DNA of 64,000 nt from Ruminococcus sp. (GCA_014799805.1 JAAVHJ010000008.1:22788-86787), one strand, 5' to 3'. Positions 10,095 through 20,496 are shown, counted from the stretch's first letter. Translations and numbers: made by a program. The notes: generated by a model from the sequence alone, not told the origin.

Positions 10095-11117
10095 TTATTT
10101 CTCATAATATTTTAAATATTCTACAAGCGTATCCTGATATTTTTCCATATTTTCCAGTACTTTTCCAGCACCTTCCGCAACACAGTCTAACGGATATTCG
10201 GCAATATAAACAGGAATTCCTGTTTCACGATTAATTAATTTATCAAGTCCCCGCAATAAAGCTCCACCGCCTGCCAGCGTGATACCTTGGTCAATAATAT
10301 CTGCTGATAATTCTGGCGGTGTTTCTTCCAGTGTAGATTTAATCGCATCTAATATTCTTGATAATGGCTCTACCATCGCATCACGAATTTCTGCCGAAGA
10401 AACATTTACATTTTCAGGTAAACCATTTAATAAATTTCTGCCTTTAATTTCCATAGAATCTTCATTTTCACCTGGAAATGCTGACCCTATTGTTAATTTT
10501 ACATTTTCCGCAGTTCTTTCGCCAATTAATAAATTATATTTTTTCTTCACAAAATTCATAATTGCCGCATCAAAAGCGTCACCTGCACATTTTACAGAAT
10601 GTGAAGTGACAATACCACCCATAGAAACAACAGCAACTTCACTTGTGCCACCGCCAATATCCACAATCATACTGCCCGTTGGCTCTATCGTTGGTAAACC
10701 AGCACCAATTGCCGCTGCCATAGGTTCTTCAATAATAAATACTTGTTTCACACCAGCACTTTCAGTTGCCTCTCTTACAGCATTTCTTTCCACAGACGTT
10801 ACACCAGACGGAATACAAATAATGACTCTTGCTTTTGTAAAAATATGTCCTTTCAGAGCTTTATGAATAAATTCCTGCAACATTGTCACAGTCAAATCAA
10901 AATCTGCAATAACGCCCTCTTTTAATGGTCTGACTGCCACAATAGAACCTGGTGTACGTCCGATAATTTGCTTTGCATCTTTGCCAACATATCTTGCTTT
11001 TTCTGTGCGGGTATTTACCGCTACAACTGACGGCTCACGAAGTACAATTCCTTTGCCACGCATATATACCAGTGTATTCGCCGTGCCTAAATCAATGCCA
11101 ATATCCTTTGTAAACAT
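10095..11117 (-). CDS. mreB: Rod shape-determining actin homologue MreB/Mbl
   Basis: DIGIDLGTANTLVYMRGKGIV, EEPMAAAIGAGLP, DIGGGTSEVAVVSMGG. Confidence 0.97.
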   Translation of the reverse strand: MFTKDIGIDLGTANTLVYMRGKGIVLREPSVVAVNTRTEKARYVGKDAKQIIGRTPGSIVAVRPLKEGVIADFDLTVTMLQEFIHKALKGHIFTKARVIICIPSGVTSVERNAVREATESAGVKQVFIIEEPMAAAIGAGLPTIEPTGSMIVDIGGGTSEVAVVSMGGIVTSHSVKCAGDAFDAAIMNFVKKKYNLLIGERTAENVKLTIGSAFPGENEDSMEIKGRNLLNGLPENVNVSSAEIRDAMVEPLSRILDAIKSTLEETPPELSADIIDQGITLAGGGALLRGLDKLINRETGIPVYIAEYPLDCVAEGAGKVLENMEKYQDTLVEYLKYYEK

Positions 11118-11252
11118 GTCTTCTCTCCTTTTGTTCTCTCTTATCTAAAAAATAATTCTATAAAAATATTATACCATGATTTTTATCCAGAAACAAGTTT
11201 TTTTTTATATTTTTTTATCTATTCTGAAAATATTTTTTTAAATTTCAAAAAC

Positions 11253-11534
11253 TTAGCCAAAAAGCGTTTTAGAAACTTTCGGATAGCATAAAATTCCTAC
11301 TAAAATCATAATAATTTCTGAAACTGTAACATGTATTTGAAAACCAAGTGTAATGACAAATACTTTTAAATTAATATCAAACGTAGAAATACCAATATCA
11401 AATGTTTTTCCAAGCCACTCAATGCCACCAATTGTTCTTGAAAAATCTCCGATTAAACTGCCTAATATGACAGCAGCTAATAATATTGCGAACATTAACA
11501 TTCCTTTTAGCACGCCTTGTTGCATGTAATTCAA
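11253..11534 (-). CDS. Small membrane protein, DUF4321-like
   Basis: 93 aa, two hydrophobic segments, clostridial DUF4321 pattern. Confidence 0.6.
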   Translation of the reverse strand: MNYMQQGVLKGMLMFAILLAAVILGSLIGDFSRTIGGIEWLGKTFDIGISTFDINLKVFVITLGFQIHVTVSEIIMILVGILCYPKVSKTLFG

Positions 11535-11556
11535 CTCCTTTTATTAATTAAAAACT

Positions 11557-11997
11557 TTACTGCAAGCCACTTGACCCAAATCCTGAAGTGCCTCTTTCTG
11601 TTTCATTGAGCTGATTCACTTCTAAAATTTCTGGAAATACTACTGGTGTGATTATCAGCTGTGCAATTCGCATACCATGTTCTATGATAAAATCCTGTTC
11701 ACTGATATTATGCAAAGGAATCATCCATTCCCCCCGATAATCACTATCCACAACACCAACTGCATTTGCAAGCGTAATACCAAATTTTGATGCCAGCCCA
11801 GAACGAGGAAATATCAGCAAAGCAATTTCCTGTTCTGACGGCTGAGACGCAATTCCCAACGGAATCATTACTGTTTCATTTGGTTTTATCATAACTGATT
11901 GATCTAAACAAGCATATAAATCTGCCCCTGCACTATATTTTGTTGCACGTTTTGGCAAAATAGCATTTGGCTTTAATTTTTGAAAATACACTTGCAT
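11557..11997 (-). CDS. dut: dUTP diphosphatase
   Basis: SAGADLYA, PRSGLASKFGITLANAVGVVDSDYRGEW, RGTSGFGSSG. Confidence 0.96.
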   Translation of the reverse strand: MQVYFQKLKPNAILPKRATKYSAGADLYACLDQSVMIKPNETVMIPLGIASQPSEQEIALLIFPRSGLASKFGITLANAVGVVDSDYRGEWMIPLHNISEQDFIIEHGMRIAQLIITPVVFPEILEVNQLNETERGTSGFGSSGLQ

Positions 11998-14036
11998 TAA
12001 ATAAATCCTCCTTTGAAATATAATCCATTTGTCCGATTTGCAGGAATTTTTTTAACATGATTTTCATAGGCATTTAAAATTTCCTGTATTTGTTCTGACG
12101 TTTCTTCTGTAAAATAAAAATCCCAGTAATCTAAATTTAAAAAATCCTGTAATTTATCTGCCAAAAATAATAACTCAGAATTTAATAATTCCTGATACTC
12201 TGAATTACATAACAACGGAAATTTTCTGCCCGTTCTATCAATTAAAAAACAGTTTTTATGCCGACAACCGTCTTGTGCTTTAATCGGACACAACCGCAAC
12301 AACATCATAGGCAATCTACCATAAAGAAAAACGCCACAGGGCAAAACTTGTGTTAATTTTTTTAAAACTTTTGCCCGCAACTCATAAGAAGCTGTAATAT
12401 CTTGTAAACCTTGTTCTTGTAAACAATATGCTGTAACAGAATTTGTACAGTTCAGCCCAAAACCGCCATGCAGGACAAAACCAATTTTTTTGCCGATTTT
12501 AATATCAGCAAGATTATGACAAATTAAATGCCGATAGCCTTTTTGATAAAAATGCTGTAATTTTTTCTGATAATTTACTTCATTTGCAATAATTCTTGGA
12601 GATTCCAACCAAATCGACAAATTCGGCTGAAATTTTTCTGCCAAAAATAAAGGCAGACAAATGATATTATTTTTTGAATTTTTTAATAAATATTCCATTT
12701 GCAAAGCTGTTCTAATATGCAAACGTTTCTGAATAGAATTTTTTTGTATCGTTCTTTTGGGAATTATTAATAAATTATTTTCTGATATCTGATAATTGGG
12801 CTTTTTCTGACGTAAAGCATTTATTTGTTCTACAGCATCTCTTCGCAAAGCGTTACACTGTGAGGCAGATAATATTAAATCATCTGGATTTTCTAATTTT
12901 ACTTCACGGCATTGATAAATAGTTCCGCCTAATTTCTGCAAATATTTTTTTAATCCCTCTGTTTGCAAAGGCATTTTTTCAGCCAATTCTGGCACAGCTC
13001 CTTGAATCATTGCATGATTGCCTTGCCTATCAGAAACCTGTAACAAAGCGGGCTGTTCTTTTTGTAATTTTAAACTAAAATCTAATTCTGTTATCACTCT
13101 GGGCTTTTGATAACTAGCTTGAATCTTAGAAAATACTTGTTGTCCAGCAAGTACATCTTCCTTACGCCGATAGCCGAACATAGCCTGTTTTTTTCCAGTA
13201 AAATAACCATCTGTGAAACCACTTCTTGAAAAAACAGATTGCAATAATTTCATATCAGGCTGTTCACCGTTTAAAGCCATTCTAAGAGCCGTTACTGCAC
13301 AAGCAACATATTCAGGACGTTTCATTCTGCCTTCAATTTTAAACGAATCTACACCGATTTGTTTTAATAAATTTACATGTTTGACAAGACTTAAATCTTT
13401 CAGAGATAATGCTGATAAATAATTTCCCTCTGGTGTATGCCAAGGTAAACGGCAAGCTTGTCCGCATTTTCCTCTATTGGCACTTCTTCCGCCCACAATT
13501 GACGAAAAATGACATTGTCCAGAAACGGACATACAAGTTGCACCATGTACAAATACTTCTGTTTCGACAGGCAATTTACAAATTAATTTTAAATCTTCAC
13601 AAGATAATTCCCTTGCGAGAACCACTCTGGAACAACCTAATTTTTTTGCCTGCAATGCACCCTCACAGGTATGAATACTCATCTGTGTAGAAGCATGCAG
13701 TGGCAAATCAGGAATGATAGAATTTATTATTTTTAATACACCCAAATCCTGTACAATACAGGCATCAATGCCAGATTCTACAGCTTGCCTGATAAACATT
13801 TGAAAATTTTCTAATTCTGAATCTGTCAAAAGCGTATTGACAGTTAAATGTAACTTTGCATGATATAAATGACATAATTTACATGCCTGTTCCAATGCAG
13901 GCAAATCAAAATTAACGGCACTGTTTCTGGCAGAATAATCTTTTGCACCAACATAAACAGCATCTGCACCACAGCGAAGTGCAGCAATTAAAGCTTCCAT
14001 CGTTCCAGCTGGTGCTAAAATTTCTGGATTACGCAT
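11997..14036 (-). CDS. U32 family peptidase (long, RlhA-like)
   Basis: EILAPAGTMEALIAALRCGADAVYVG..., RGKCGQACRLPW, SFKIEGRMKRPEYVA; 679 aa. Confidence 0.9.
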   Translation of the reverse strand: MRNPEILAPAGTMEALIAALRCGADAVYVGAKDYSARNSAVNFDLPALEQACKLCHLYHAKLHLTVNTLLTDSELENFQMFIRQAVESGIDACIVQDLGVLKIINSIIPDLPLHASTQMSIHTCEGALQAKKLGCSRVVLARELSCEDLKLICKLPVETEVFVHGATCMSVSGQCHFSSIVGGRSANRGKCGQACRLPWHTPEGNYLSALSLKDLSLVKHVNLLKQIGVDSFKIEGRMKRPEYVACAVTALRMALNGEQPDMKLLQSVFSRSGFTDGYFTGKKQAMFGYRRKEDVLAGQQVFSKIQASYQKPRVITELDFSLKLQKEQPALLQVSDRQGNHAMIQGAVPELAEKMPLQTEGLKKYLQKLGGTIYQCREVKLENPDDLILSASQCNALRRDAVEQINALRQKKPNYQISENNLLIIPKRTIQKNSIQKRLHIRTALQMEYLLKNSKNNIICLPLFLAEKFQPNLSIWLESPRIIANEVNYQKKLQHFYQKGYRHLICHNLADIKIGKKIGFVLHGGFGLNCTNSVTAYCLQEQGLQDITASYELRAKVLKKLTQVLPCGVFLYGRLPMMLLRLCPIKAQDGCRHKNCFLIDRTGRKFPLLCNSEYQELLNSELLFLADKLQDFLNLDYWDFYFTEETSEQIQEILNAYENHVKKIPANRTNGLYFKGGFI

Positions 14037-14433
14037 TTGGAATTTTATCTTTCAGCTTTTTTAATTTTAAATTATTTTCAAGCTGTTCTATTTTAGAGCG
14101 AAGTATTTTAATTTCTTTTAATGCAACATCCCGTTCCAGTCTTGCCTGTCCTGCTTCATCGGCATAAATTTTCATCTGTTCAGAAATTTGTTCCATTTGT
14201 TCATGGGCTTTATTTAAATCATCAAGTGCCGACAAAGCAACCATAACTGCGGCATTATACTGTGAAACATTCATTTTATCCATAGAATGATTCAATTTTG
14301 CTTCCAGCATTCTTGCAAGTCCATAGACATAATTAGGTGCTTCTGCTGTCTGCATGACATAATCTTTCCCACAGATAACAACTTTTACTTTATTTAGCAT
14401 AATAAAATTATCATTCCTTTCGTTCAAACTCAC
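14029..14433 (-). CDS. zapA: Cell division protein ZapA
   Basis: NKVKVVICGKDYVMQT... N-terminal ZapA fold followed by coiled coil. Confidence 0.85.
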   Translation of the reverse strand: MSLNERNDNFIMLNKVKVVICGKDYVMQTAEAPNYVYGLARMLEAKLNHSMDKMNVSQYNAAVMVALSALDDLNKAHEQMEQISEQMKIYADEAGQARLERDVALKEIKILRSKIEQLENNLKLKKLKDKIPNA

Positions 14434-14944
14434 GAACCAAAGCGACTAATGCCCCCATAATAAAATAATCTGAATCAGAATTATTATTATTTTGGCATCT
14501 CAAATCAATTTCACCATTTTCATCATAAACTAAAACATATTTTCCCTGTGCAGACTGTTCTGCAATCAAATAATCATGTTCTAAAATATTTAATTCTGGT
14601 ATATTTTCTTTTGCACGCACAGCAAATAATAAATTCTGATATTTTCTGGTTGGTGTATAATTAAAATAATCACAAATATTTTCTGTATCAAGAAACATTG
14701 TTCCTGATTTTACATGTTCAATCACAGGAATTCCTATTTTTTCTTTAATTACAATTGTTCTGTTTTTACTAGAATCCATATTAATTTTGCCATCTGCTTT
14801 TAATTTATGCAAATATCTATGCACTGTAGAAGTAGAAGCAATATTTGTACCTTTACAAATTTCACGTACAGACGGTGGCACAGTTTCTTTTTGAATATAA
14901 TCCCGAACAAAATTTAAAATTTCATCTGCTTTTTTCTGATTCAA
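14411..14944 (-). CDS. LexA-like repressor, apparently without autocleavage dyad
   Basis: LexA wHTH (PPSVREICKGTNIASTSTVHRYLHKL) plus LexA-like C-terminal domain; GDSM serine and catalytic lysine positions substituted. Confidence 0.85.
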   Translation of the reverse strand: MNQKKADEILNFVRDYIQKETVPPSVREICKGTNIASTSTVHRYLHKLKADGKINMDSSKNRTIVIKEKIGIPVIEHVKSGTMFLDTENICDYFNYTPTRKYQNLLFAVRAKENIPELNILEHDYLIAEQSAQGKYVLVYDENGEIDLRCQNNNNSDSDYFIMGALVALVREFERKE

Positions 14945-14968
14945 AATAAATTCCTCCTATATGATATA

Positions 14969-16390
14969 TTATATTTCTTTCAATTTTTTCAAGAGCATGT
15001 TAGCGACTTTATTAATATCACCGCAACCCATTGTTAAAATTAAATCTCCAGCTTGTGCATTCGCAATGACATAATTGCAGACATCTTCAAAATTCTGATA
15101 TTTTCTTTCGTCTGTATATTCCGCTTGTTCATCCTGCGGAAAATAAACTGCATTGTTCATAATTTCAGCAAGATTTCTAGTATAAATATCATAAATATTT
15201 TTTTCACGGGAACCCATAATATCTGTTAATACTGCAATATCTGCAATTTCTAAAGCCCTTGCAAATTCTTCTAAATGCTGAACCGTTCTGGAAAACGTAA
15301 ACGGCTGAAAAACTGCCCAGATTCGCTGATAAGGCATTTGCTTTGCAGCTTTTAACGTAGCTGTTAATTCTGTCGGGTGATGTGCATAATCATCTGCAAT
15401 GGTAATGCCATTAATTTCGCCTTTGATTTCAAATCTTCTGCCCGCACCTCTGAATTCAGCTAATCCTTGTGCAATTGCTTCAAACGGAATGCCTAATTTA
15501 TCACAAGCGGTTACTGCCGCCAAAGAATTTAAAATATTATGCTCCCCAGCAACTTGAATTGTAATTCTTCCCAGAGTTTCACCATTCTTTAAAACTGTAT
15601 AAGCCATTTTTGAACCCATGTGTGCAATATCAACAGCTCTGTAATTATTATTTTCCTGATATCCGAATGAAATTAATTCTTTGTCAGTAATACCGGAAAT
15701 TGCTTTTCGTGTATTTGCATCATCGCCATTATAAATAATAGATTTCGTTGTTAGCTCACAAAATTTATGAAATGATTTAATAATATTATCCACAGTTTTA
15801 AAATAATCCAAATGGTCAGCATCAATATTTAATATCACTGCAATATCTGGATATAATTTCAAAAATGTATCCACAAATTCACAGGATTCACAGACAAAAA
15901 TATCACTGGACCCTGCACAGCCACTCCCGCCAATACAAGGCAATTTTCCGCCAATAAAAGCCGATAAATCAATTTTTGCTGTATATAAAATTTGTGCTAA
16001 CATTGCTGTTGTCGTTGTCTTGCCATGTGTACCAGACACACACACGGCATTAGAATACCAACTGCTGACAATGCCTAATAATTCACTTCGTTCTAAAACA
16101 GGCACACCAGAATTTTTTGCCGCAATTAATTCTGGATTATCTTCCATAATTGCAGCCGTATGCACAATTAAATCTGCACCAGCAATATTTTCTGCTTTTT
16201 GCCCAAGCGTAACAGGAATGCCCATATTCCTAACTGCTTGCAACGTTTCCGTTTCGTTATTATCCGAACCAGTCAAATAAAAACCTTTCGCATGAAGTAT
16301 TTGTGCAAGGGGATACATACCCGAACCACCAATGCCAATCATATGAATATGGTTTTTTTTGTCTAAAATTGATTTGTTCATAAAATACAC
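14969..16390 (-). CDS. murC: UDP-N-acetylmuramate--L-alanine ligase
   Basis: HMIGIGGSGMYPLA, SGTHGKTTTTAML, DYAHHPTEL. Confidence 0.97.
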   Translation of the reverse strand: MYFMNKSILDKKNHIHMIGIGGSGMYPLAQILHAKGFYLTGSDNNETETLQAVRNMGIPVTLGQKAENIAGADLIVHTAAIMEDNPELIAAKNSGVPVLERSELLGIVSSWYSNAVCVSGTHGKTTTTAMLAQILYTAKIDLSAFIGGKLPCIGGSGCAGSSDIFVCESCEFVDTFLKLYPDIAVILNIDADHLDYFKTVDNIIKSFHKFCELTTKSIIYNGDDANTRKAISGITDKELISFGYQENNNYRAVDIAHMGSKMAYTVLKNGETLGRITIQVAGEHNILNSLAAVTACDKLGIPFEAIAQGLAEFRGAGRRFEIKGEINGITIADDYAHHPTELTATLKAAKQMPYQRIWAVFQPFTFSRTVQHLEEFARALEIADIAVLTDIMGSREKNIYDIYTRNLAEIMNNAVYFPQDEQAEYTDERKYQNFEDVCNYVIANAQAGDLILTMGCGDINKVANMLLKKLKEI

Positions 16391-16434
16391 CTAATTTCTT
16401 CTTAAAATTTACATATTTTTCATTTATAATGTTT

Positions 16435-16524
16435 ATACTGTTTTCTTATCACAGAAGGCAATATTTTTTAGAATAGAATGCCCAAATTGTGACAAACTAT
16501 ACAAGATAATCCAGAAAACAGTAT
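16435..16524 (+). promoter_or_regulatory. 12-bp perfect inverted repeat (atactgttttct / agaaaacagtat) in spoVG leader
   Basis: Arms 16435-16446 and 16513-16524, directly upstream of RBS aggaggt. Confidence 0.45.
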
Positions 16525-16525
16525 C

Positions 16526-16837
16526 ATGATAGGAGGTAAATTTATGGAAATCACAGACATTAAAATCCGCAAAGTCATCACAGAAGGTCGTTTACGTGCC
16601 GTGGTCTCAATTACATTAGACCAAATGCTCGCTATACATGACATCAAGATTGTACAGGGAGACACAAGGCTATTCATTGCTATGCCAAGTCGTAAAGATG
16701 AAAACGGCATTTTCCGTGATATTGTTCATCCAATTATGCCAGATGCAAGAAAAATGATTGAAGAAAGCATTCTTGATGCTTACCAGAAACATCTTGCACT
16801 TGTAGAAATTGATGCACAAGAAACACAAATTGACTAA
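16526..16837 (+). CDS. spoVG: Septation/regulatory protein SpoVG (likely start ATG at 16544)
   Basis: MEITDIKIRKV...LRAVVSITLDQMLAIHDIKIVQGDTRLFIAMPSRK. Confidence 0.97.
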   Translation: MIGGKFMEITDIKIRKVITEGRLRAVVSITLDQMLAIHDIKIVQGDTRLFIAMPSRKDENGIFRDIVHPIMPDARKMIEESILDAYQKHLALVEIDAQETQID

Positions 16838-16866
16838 GCGTGAATTCTTACATGTCATGTTATGCA

Positions 16867-16893
16867 GGAACGGCTGTTGCCGTTCCATTTTTT
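16867..16893 (+). terminator. spoVG terminator (ggaacggctgttgccgttcc + T tract)
   Basis: GC stem followed by T run. Confidence 0.85.
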
Positions 16894-17441
16894 TATGCTT
16901 CCTGACTTTTCATAACAGCATATTTCAAAATTGCAATCTGTGTTTTCGCATCTGGAAATTCGCCATTTAATACTTTAGAAACAGCTTCTGTAAAAGGCAT
17001 TTTTTCCACATCTAAAAATTCATCACTATCTAAATCTTGATTGCCAAAATGCAAATCTTTTGCCAAATACATGTGAATGACTTCACTGCAATAAGCAGGC
17101 GTAGGAAATAATTTTCCCAGATAAATAAAACTATCTGCTGTACAGCCACATTCTTCTAATAATTCACGTTTTCCGCAAGCTTCATGATTTTCACCGTATT
17201 CTAATTTTCCAGCAGGTAATTCTACTGTAACAGCTCCATGCGGATAACGGAACTGTTTCACAAGCAAAATTTCTTCTTTGTCTGTTAGAGCCAGAATGCA
17301 AACGCCTCCAGAATGTCTGACTACTTCACGAAATGCTTTTGAACCATCTTCTAACAGCACATCATCTTTTTCAACATGAATAATTTTTCCCTCAAATATC
17401 AAATTGCTATTTAAAGTCGTTTCATTCAGATGATTTGTCAT
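16893..17441 (-). CDS. NUDIX hydrolase, ADP-ribose pyrophosphatase-like
   Basis: Nudix box GKLEYGENHEACGKRELLEECG. Confidence 0.92.
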   Translation of the reverse strand: MTNHLNETTLNSNLIFEGKIIHVEKDDVLLEDGSKAFREVVRHSGGVCILALTDKEEILLVKQFRYPHGAVTVELPAGKLEYGENHEACGKRELLEECGCTADSFIYLGKLFPTPAYCSEVIHMYLAKDLHFGNQDLDSDEFLDVEKMPFTEAVSKVLNGEFPDAKTQIAILKYAVMKSQEA

Positions 17442-19914
17442 GTTGATACTCTCCTTTCAAATGATTTAAATTTTTATTCTGCAAATACTGAATATAAGCT
17501 TTTGACGCTCTTACACCATCTACAGATAAATAGCTAGTATTTTTTATCATTTTTTTCTGGTTTTTTCCAATTGGCAAAACACAATATAAAATAAATAATA
17601 AAATTCCAATCAGTGTTATCAATGCCCCTGTTTTCAAGCCTGTTAATTCATAAGAAAATACAATTTCATTTTCTCCTGCTTCACAGCGAACCGCCATAAA
17701 GCCATTACTCACTTTTTCAATTACTACAGGCTGATGATTAATTTCTGCTGTCCAGCCTTTCTCATAAGGCACACTGAAAAATACAAGTTTTGGCTGTTTT
17801 AAATTAATACTTGCCGAAAAGCCATCAGAATCATAATTAAAATTCTCACAAGCTTCATTGGCATGTGCTTTACAAGATGTTAAATACTGGTCTTTGCTTA
17901 AATCTAAATTTTCTGGATTTTCAATTTCTGTGATAATATCAGAATATAATTCTGCTTGTTCCTGATTTAAAATTAATGCTTGTATTAACATTCGTTCTTT
18001 TGCAAGTTTTTCCGTATTTTCTAAATTTTCTTCTAAAATATAATTCTCATACGTAAAACCCATGGGAATAAAATAATTATTTTTATAAATTGCAAATCCA
18101 TTTTCTGTTCTGTCATAAGCAAAACCAGCTAAATCTAATTCTTTTGTTTGTTCTTCATCTGTTTTCTGAAAATAATATTTTACAGAGAATAATCCTCTTA
18201 GTGTATAATATTCTGTTTCAGCACGGGAGGCAACATCTCTGTTAATCCCAATACTATGATAAAATTCCATAATAGACGGACTCACAACACTCTGAAAACA
18301 TCGCATATTAGACAATCCCCAGAACATAGGATAATTATCATAATTTTCTGAAATATCAATTCTGAAATAATCTTCTTCATCTGCTTCATAAGAAATACTT
18401 AAATTTTCTTTGCCATGAATCGCCGTATGAATATAATTTTCAGCATTTGTTCCAATTGCTTTGCCAAAATATACAATCGTACAGGTACATGCAACACATG
18501 CAACACTTGTCAATAAAATTGCTTGATTCTGGAATTTTTGTTTTTGCTTGCGTAATTTACAGATATATTCTGCTCCAGCCAAACAAATTACACTCACAGC
18601 AAGTGTAATCCAAAAATAAACAGGAATACTTGCAAAAGCAAAAAATTTAATTTCATCATCTTGTTTCACAGGCAAAACAGAAATGATTCCAAATAAAATT
18701 AGCATAATACCACTTGTCAGCAAGCCTGTTTTAAAATTAATTTCTATATTATCTAAAGCATGTGCTGTCATCATTGCCATAATTAACACAGGCATATAAA
18801 ACCATCTTGCATAATAAGACGCATTAAATAAATAAAACATGCTGTTTAATACAGGTACAAAGGCACATAACATGCAAATATAAATTAAAATACTTGCCCA
18901 ATGCTTTTTTCTGTGATTTATAAAAGCAATCACACCTGCCATAGAAAACAATGGCAAATAACCGCCAATAGATGCCCATTTTGAATAATCACTAGAAAAT
19001 AAATTTGTTCTTGCAGGTGCATCTGGTATCATGAAAAAACTTTGTATAATTCTAATAATTTTAGTTTTATCATGATATAATAGCATATCTTGTCCAAATA
19101 AATATTCAGATACACGGCTATTATCTAATACAGCCAGACCTGCTGGGAGCAATACCACACAAGCAATGCAAACGCCTAATATTGCTTCTAGCAATAATAT
19201 AAAAAAATTTTTCCAAGTAATTATAATATCTTTACAGCATAATCTCACTAGAAAATAAATTATCAAAAATACAGCCTGTCCAGTAAAGAAAAAATAATTA
19301 ATTACTGCCATGAGGGTAACACTCAAAGCAAAACAGCCTTTTCTATGATTTCTTAAATATTCTTCCATAGCAATTAGCATTAACGGAAAAAATGCTGTTA
19401 CATCTTGAAAATGATTAAAAAACAGATTAAATATTTGAAATCCTGAAAATGCATAAAGCAAACCGCCAATCACTGCAATATTTTGATTTTTCACAAAATA
19501 CCTGATATAGCCGTAAGCTGTCAGAGAAGCTACACCATGTTTTAAGCATAATAACCATGGAATCGCATATAATACTAATTTTTCAGGTAATAATACAGTC
19601 AGCCAAAAAAACGGACTTCCTGTTAAATAAAATGCATAAGACCCTAAAAAACTACTGCCTAAATCTGTGTACCAATTCCAACCAAGCAATCCCTGATTTC
19701 TGACTGCATCATTGGCAAGTTGATAAAACGGCAATTGTTGTGATACAAAATCTCCATAATAAATAAAATATCCATGGTCAATGATAATTAACGGCAATAA
19801 AACAATCAATAAACAAAAAAATCCTAATCCAAATGCAAGTAAATATTTTTCTTTTTTTTGCTGTTTCAGCAAACTATCACCTCCAAATTGGAAATTTTTA
19901 AAAACTTCCTGCAT
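17422..19914 (-). CDS. YfhO-family multipass membrane protein
   Basis: 830 aa, many TM helices, YYGDFVSQQLPFYQLANDAVRNQGLLGWNWYTDLGSSFLGSYAFYLTGSPFFW. Confidence 0.9.
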   Translation of the reverse strand: MQEVFKNFQFGGDSLLKQQKKEKYLLAFGLGFFCLLIVLLPLIIIDHGYFIYYGDFVSQQLPFYQLANDAVRNQGLLGWNWYTDLGSSFLGSYAFYLTGSPFFWLTVLLPEKLVLYAIPWLLCLKHGVASLTAYGYIRYFVKNQNIAVIGGLLYAFSGFQIFNLFFNHFQDVTAFFPLMLIAMEEYLRNHRKGCFALSVTLMAVINYFFFTGQAVFLIIYFLVRLCCKDIIITWKNFFILLLEAILGVCIACVVLLPAGLAVLDNSRVSEYLFGQDMLLYHDKTKIIRIIQSFFMIPDAPARTNLFSSDYSKWASIGGYLPLFSMAGVIAFINHRKKHWASILIYICMLCAFVPVLNSMFYLFNASYYARWFYMPVLIMAMMTAHALDNIEINFKTGLLTSGIMLILFGIISVLPVKQDDEIKFFAFASIPVYFWITLAVSVICLAGAEYICKLRKQKQKFQNQAILLTSVACVACTCTIVYFGKAIGTNAENYIHTAIHGKENLSISYEADEEDYFRIDISENYDNYPMFWGLSNMRCFQSVVSPSIMEFYHSIGINRDVASRAETEYYTLRGLFSVKYYFQKTDEEQTKELDLAGFAYDRTENGFAIYKNNYFIPMGFTYENYILEENLENTEKLAKERMLIQALILNQEQAELYSDIITEIENPENLDLSKDQYLTSCKAHANEACENFNYDSDGFSASINLKQPKLVFFSVPYEKGWTAEINHQPVVIEKVSNGFMAVRCEAGENEIVFSYELTGLKTGALITLIGILLFILYCVLPIGKNQKKMIKNTSYLSVDGVRASKAYIQYLQNKNLNHLKGEYQHDKSSE

Positions 19915-19943
19915 ATAGTATATAGGGCATGAAAATAATAAAA

Positions 19944-20441
19944 TTATAAAAAAGCAATATTGGCAAGAATACCTTGCTCTGAAATGTCCAATAATGCATA
20001 GCTATATTTCAAATCTCCTCTGGGACAGCCTAAACTCCCTGGATTGATAATATATAGCCCATTTTCATAATGACATTCTCTCACATGTGTATGCCCATAC
20101 AGCAAAATATCTGCTTGTAATCTTCTTGCTTCATGAATGATTCTTGCTGTGCTGTATTTTACTTGAAAATAATCTCCATGACACGCAAAAATTCTATGTT
20201 CATAAGGCAATGCTAAATTCAAAGTCCTGATGCTGTTGCTTAATAAACCAAAATCACAGTTACCTTTTAAACAATAAAATTTTTCTTCAAGCAAAGGCAA
20301 CTCACAAAATAAACGATTTAATTCTCGTTCACCATCTCCCAAATGAATAAACATATCAGCGTCTTTATGAAGTGTAACAACCTGATGTAATTTCTCAAAT
20401 GCACCATGCGTATCGGATATGACAATAATTTTCATAAGCAT
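19944..20441 (-). CDS. YfcE/MJ0936-family metallophosphoesterase
   Basis: VISDTHG, HLGDGE, KGNCD, CHGD, YGHTH motifs. Confidence 0.93.
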   Translation of the reverse strand: MLMKIIVISDTHGAFEKLHQVVTLHKDADMFIHLGDGERELNRLFCELPLLEEKFYCLKGNCDFGLLSNSIRTLNLALPYEHRIFACHGDYFQVKYSTARIIHEARRLQADILLYGHTHVRECHYENGLYIINPGSLGCPRGDLKYSYALLDISEQGILANIAFL

Positions 20442-20496
20442 TCCTCCTATCTAGTATATTATAACACAAACTGTAAAAAATTACAATACAGTTTTT

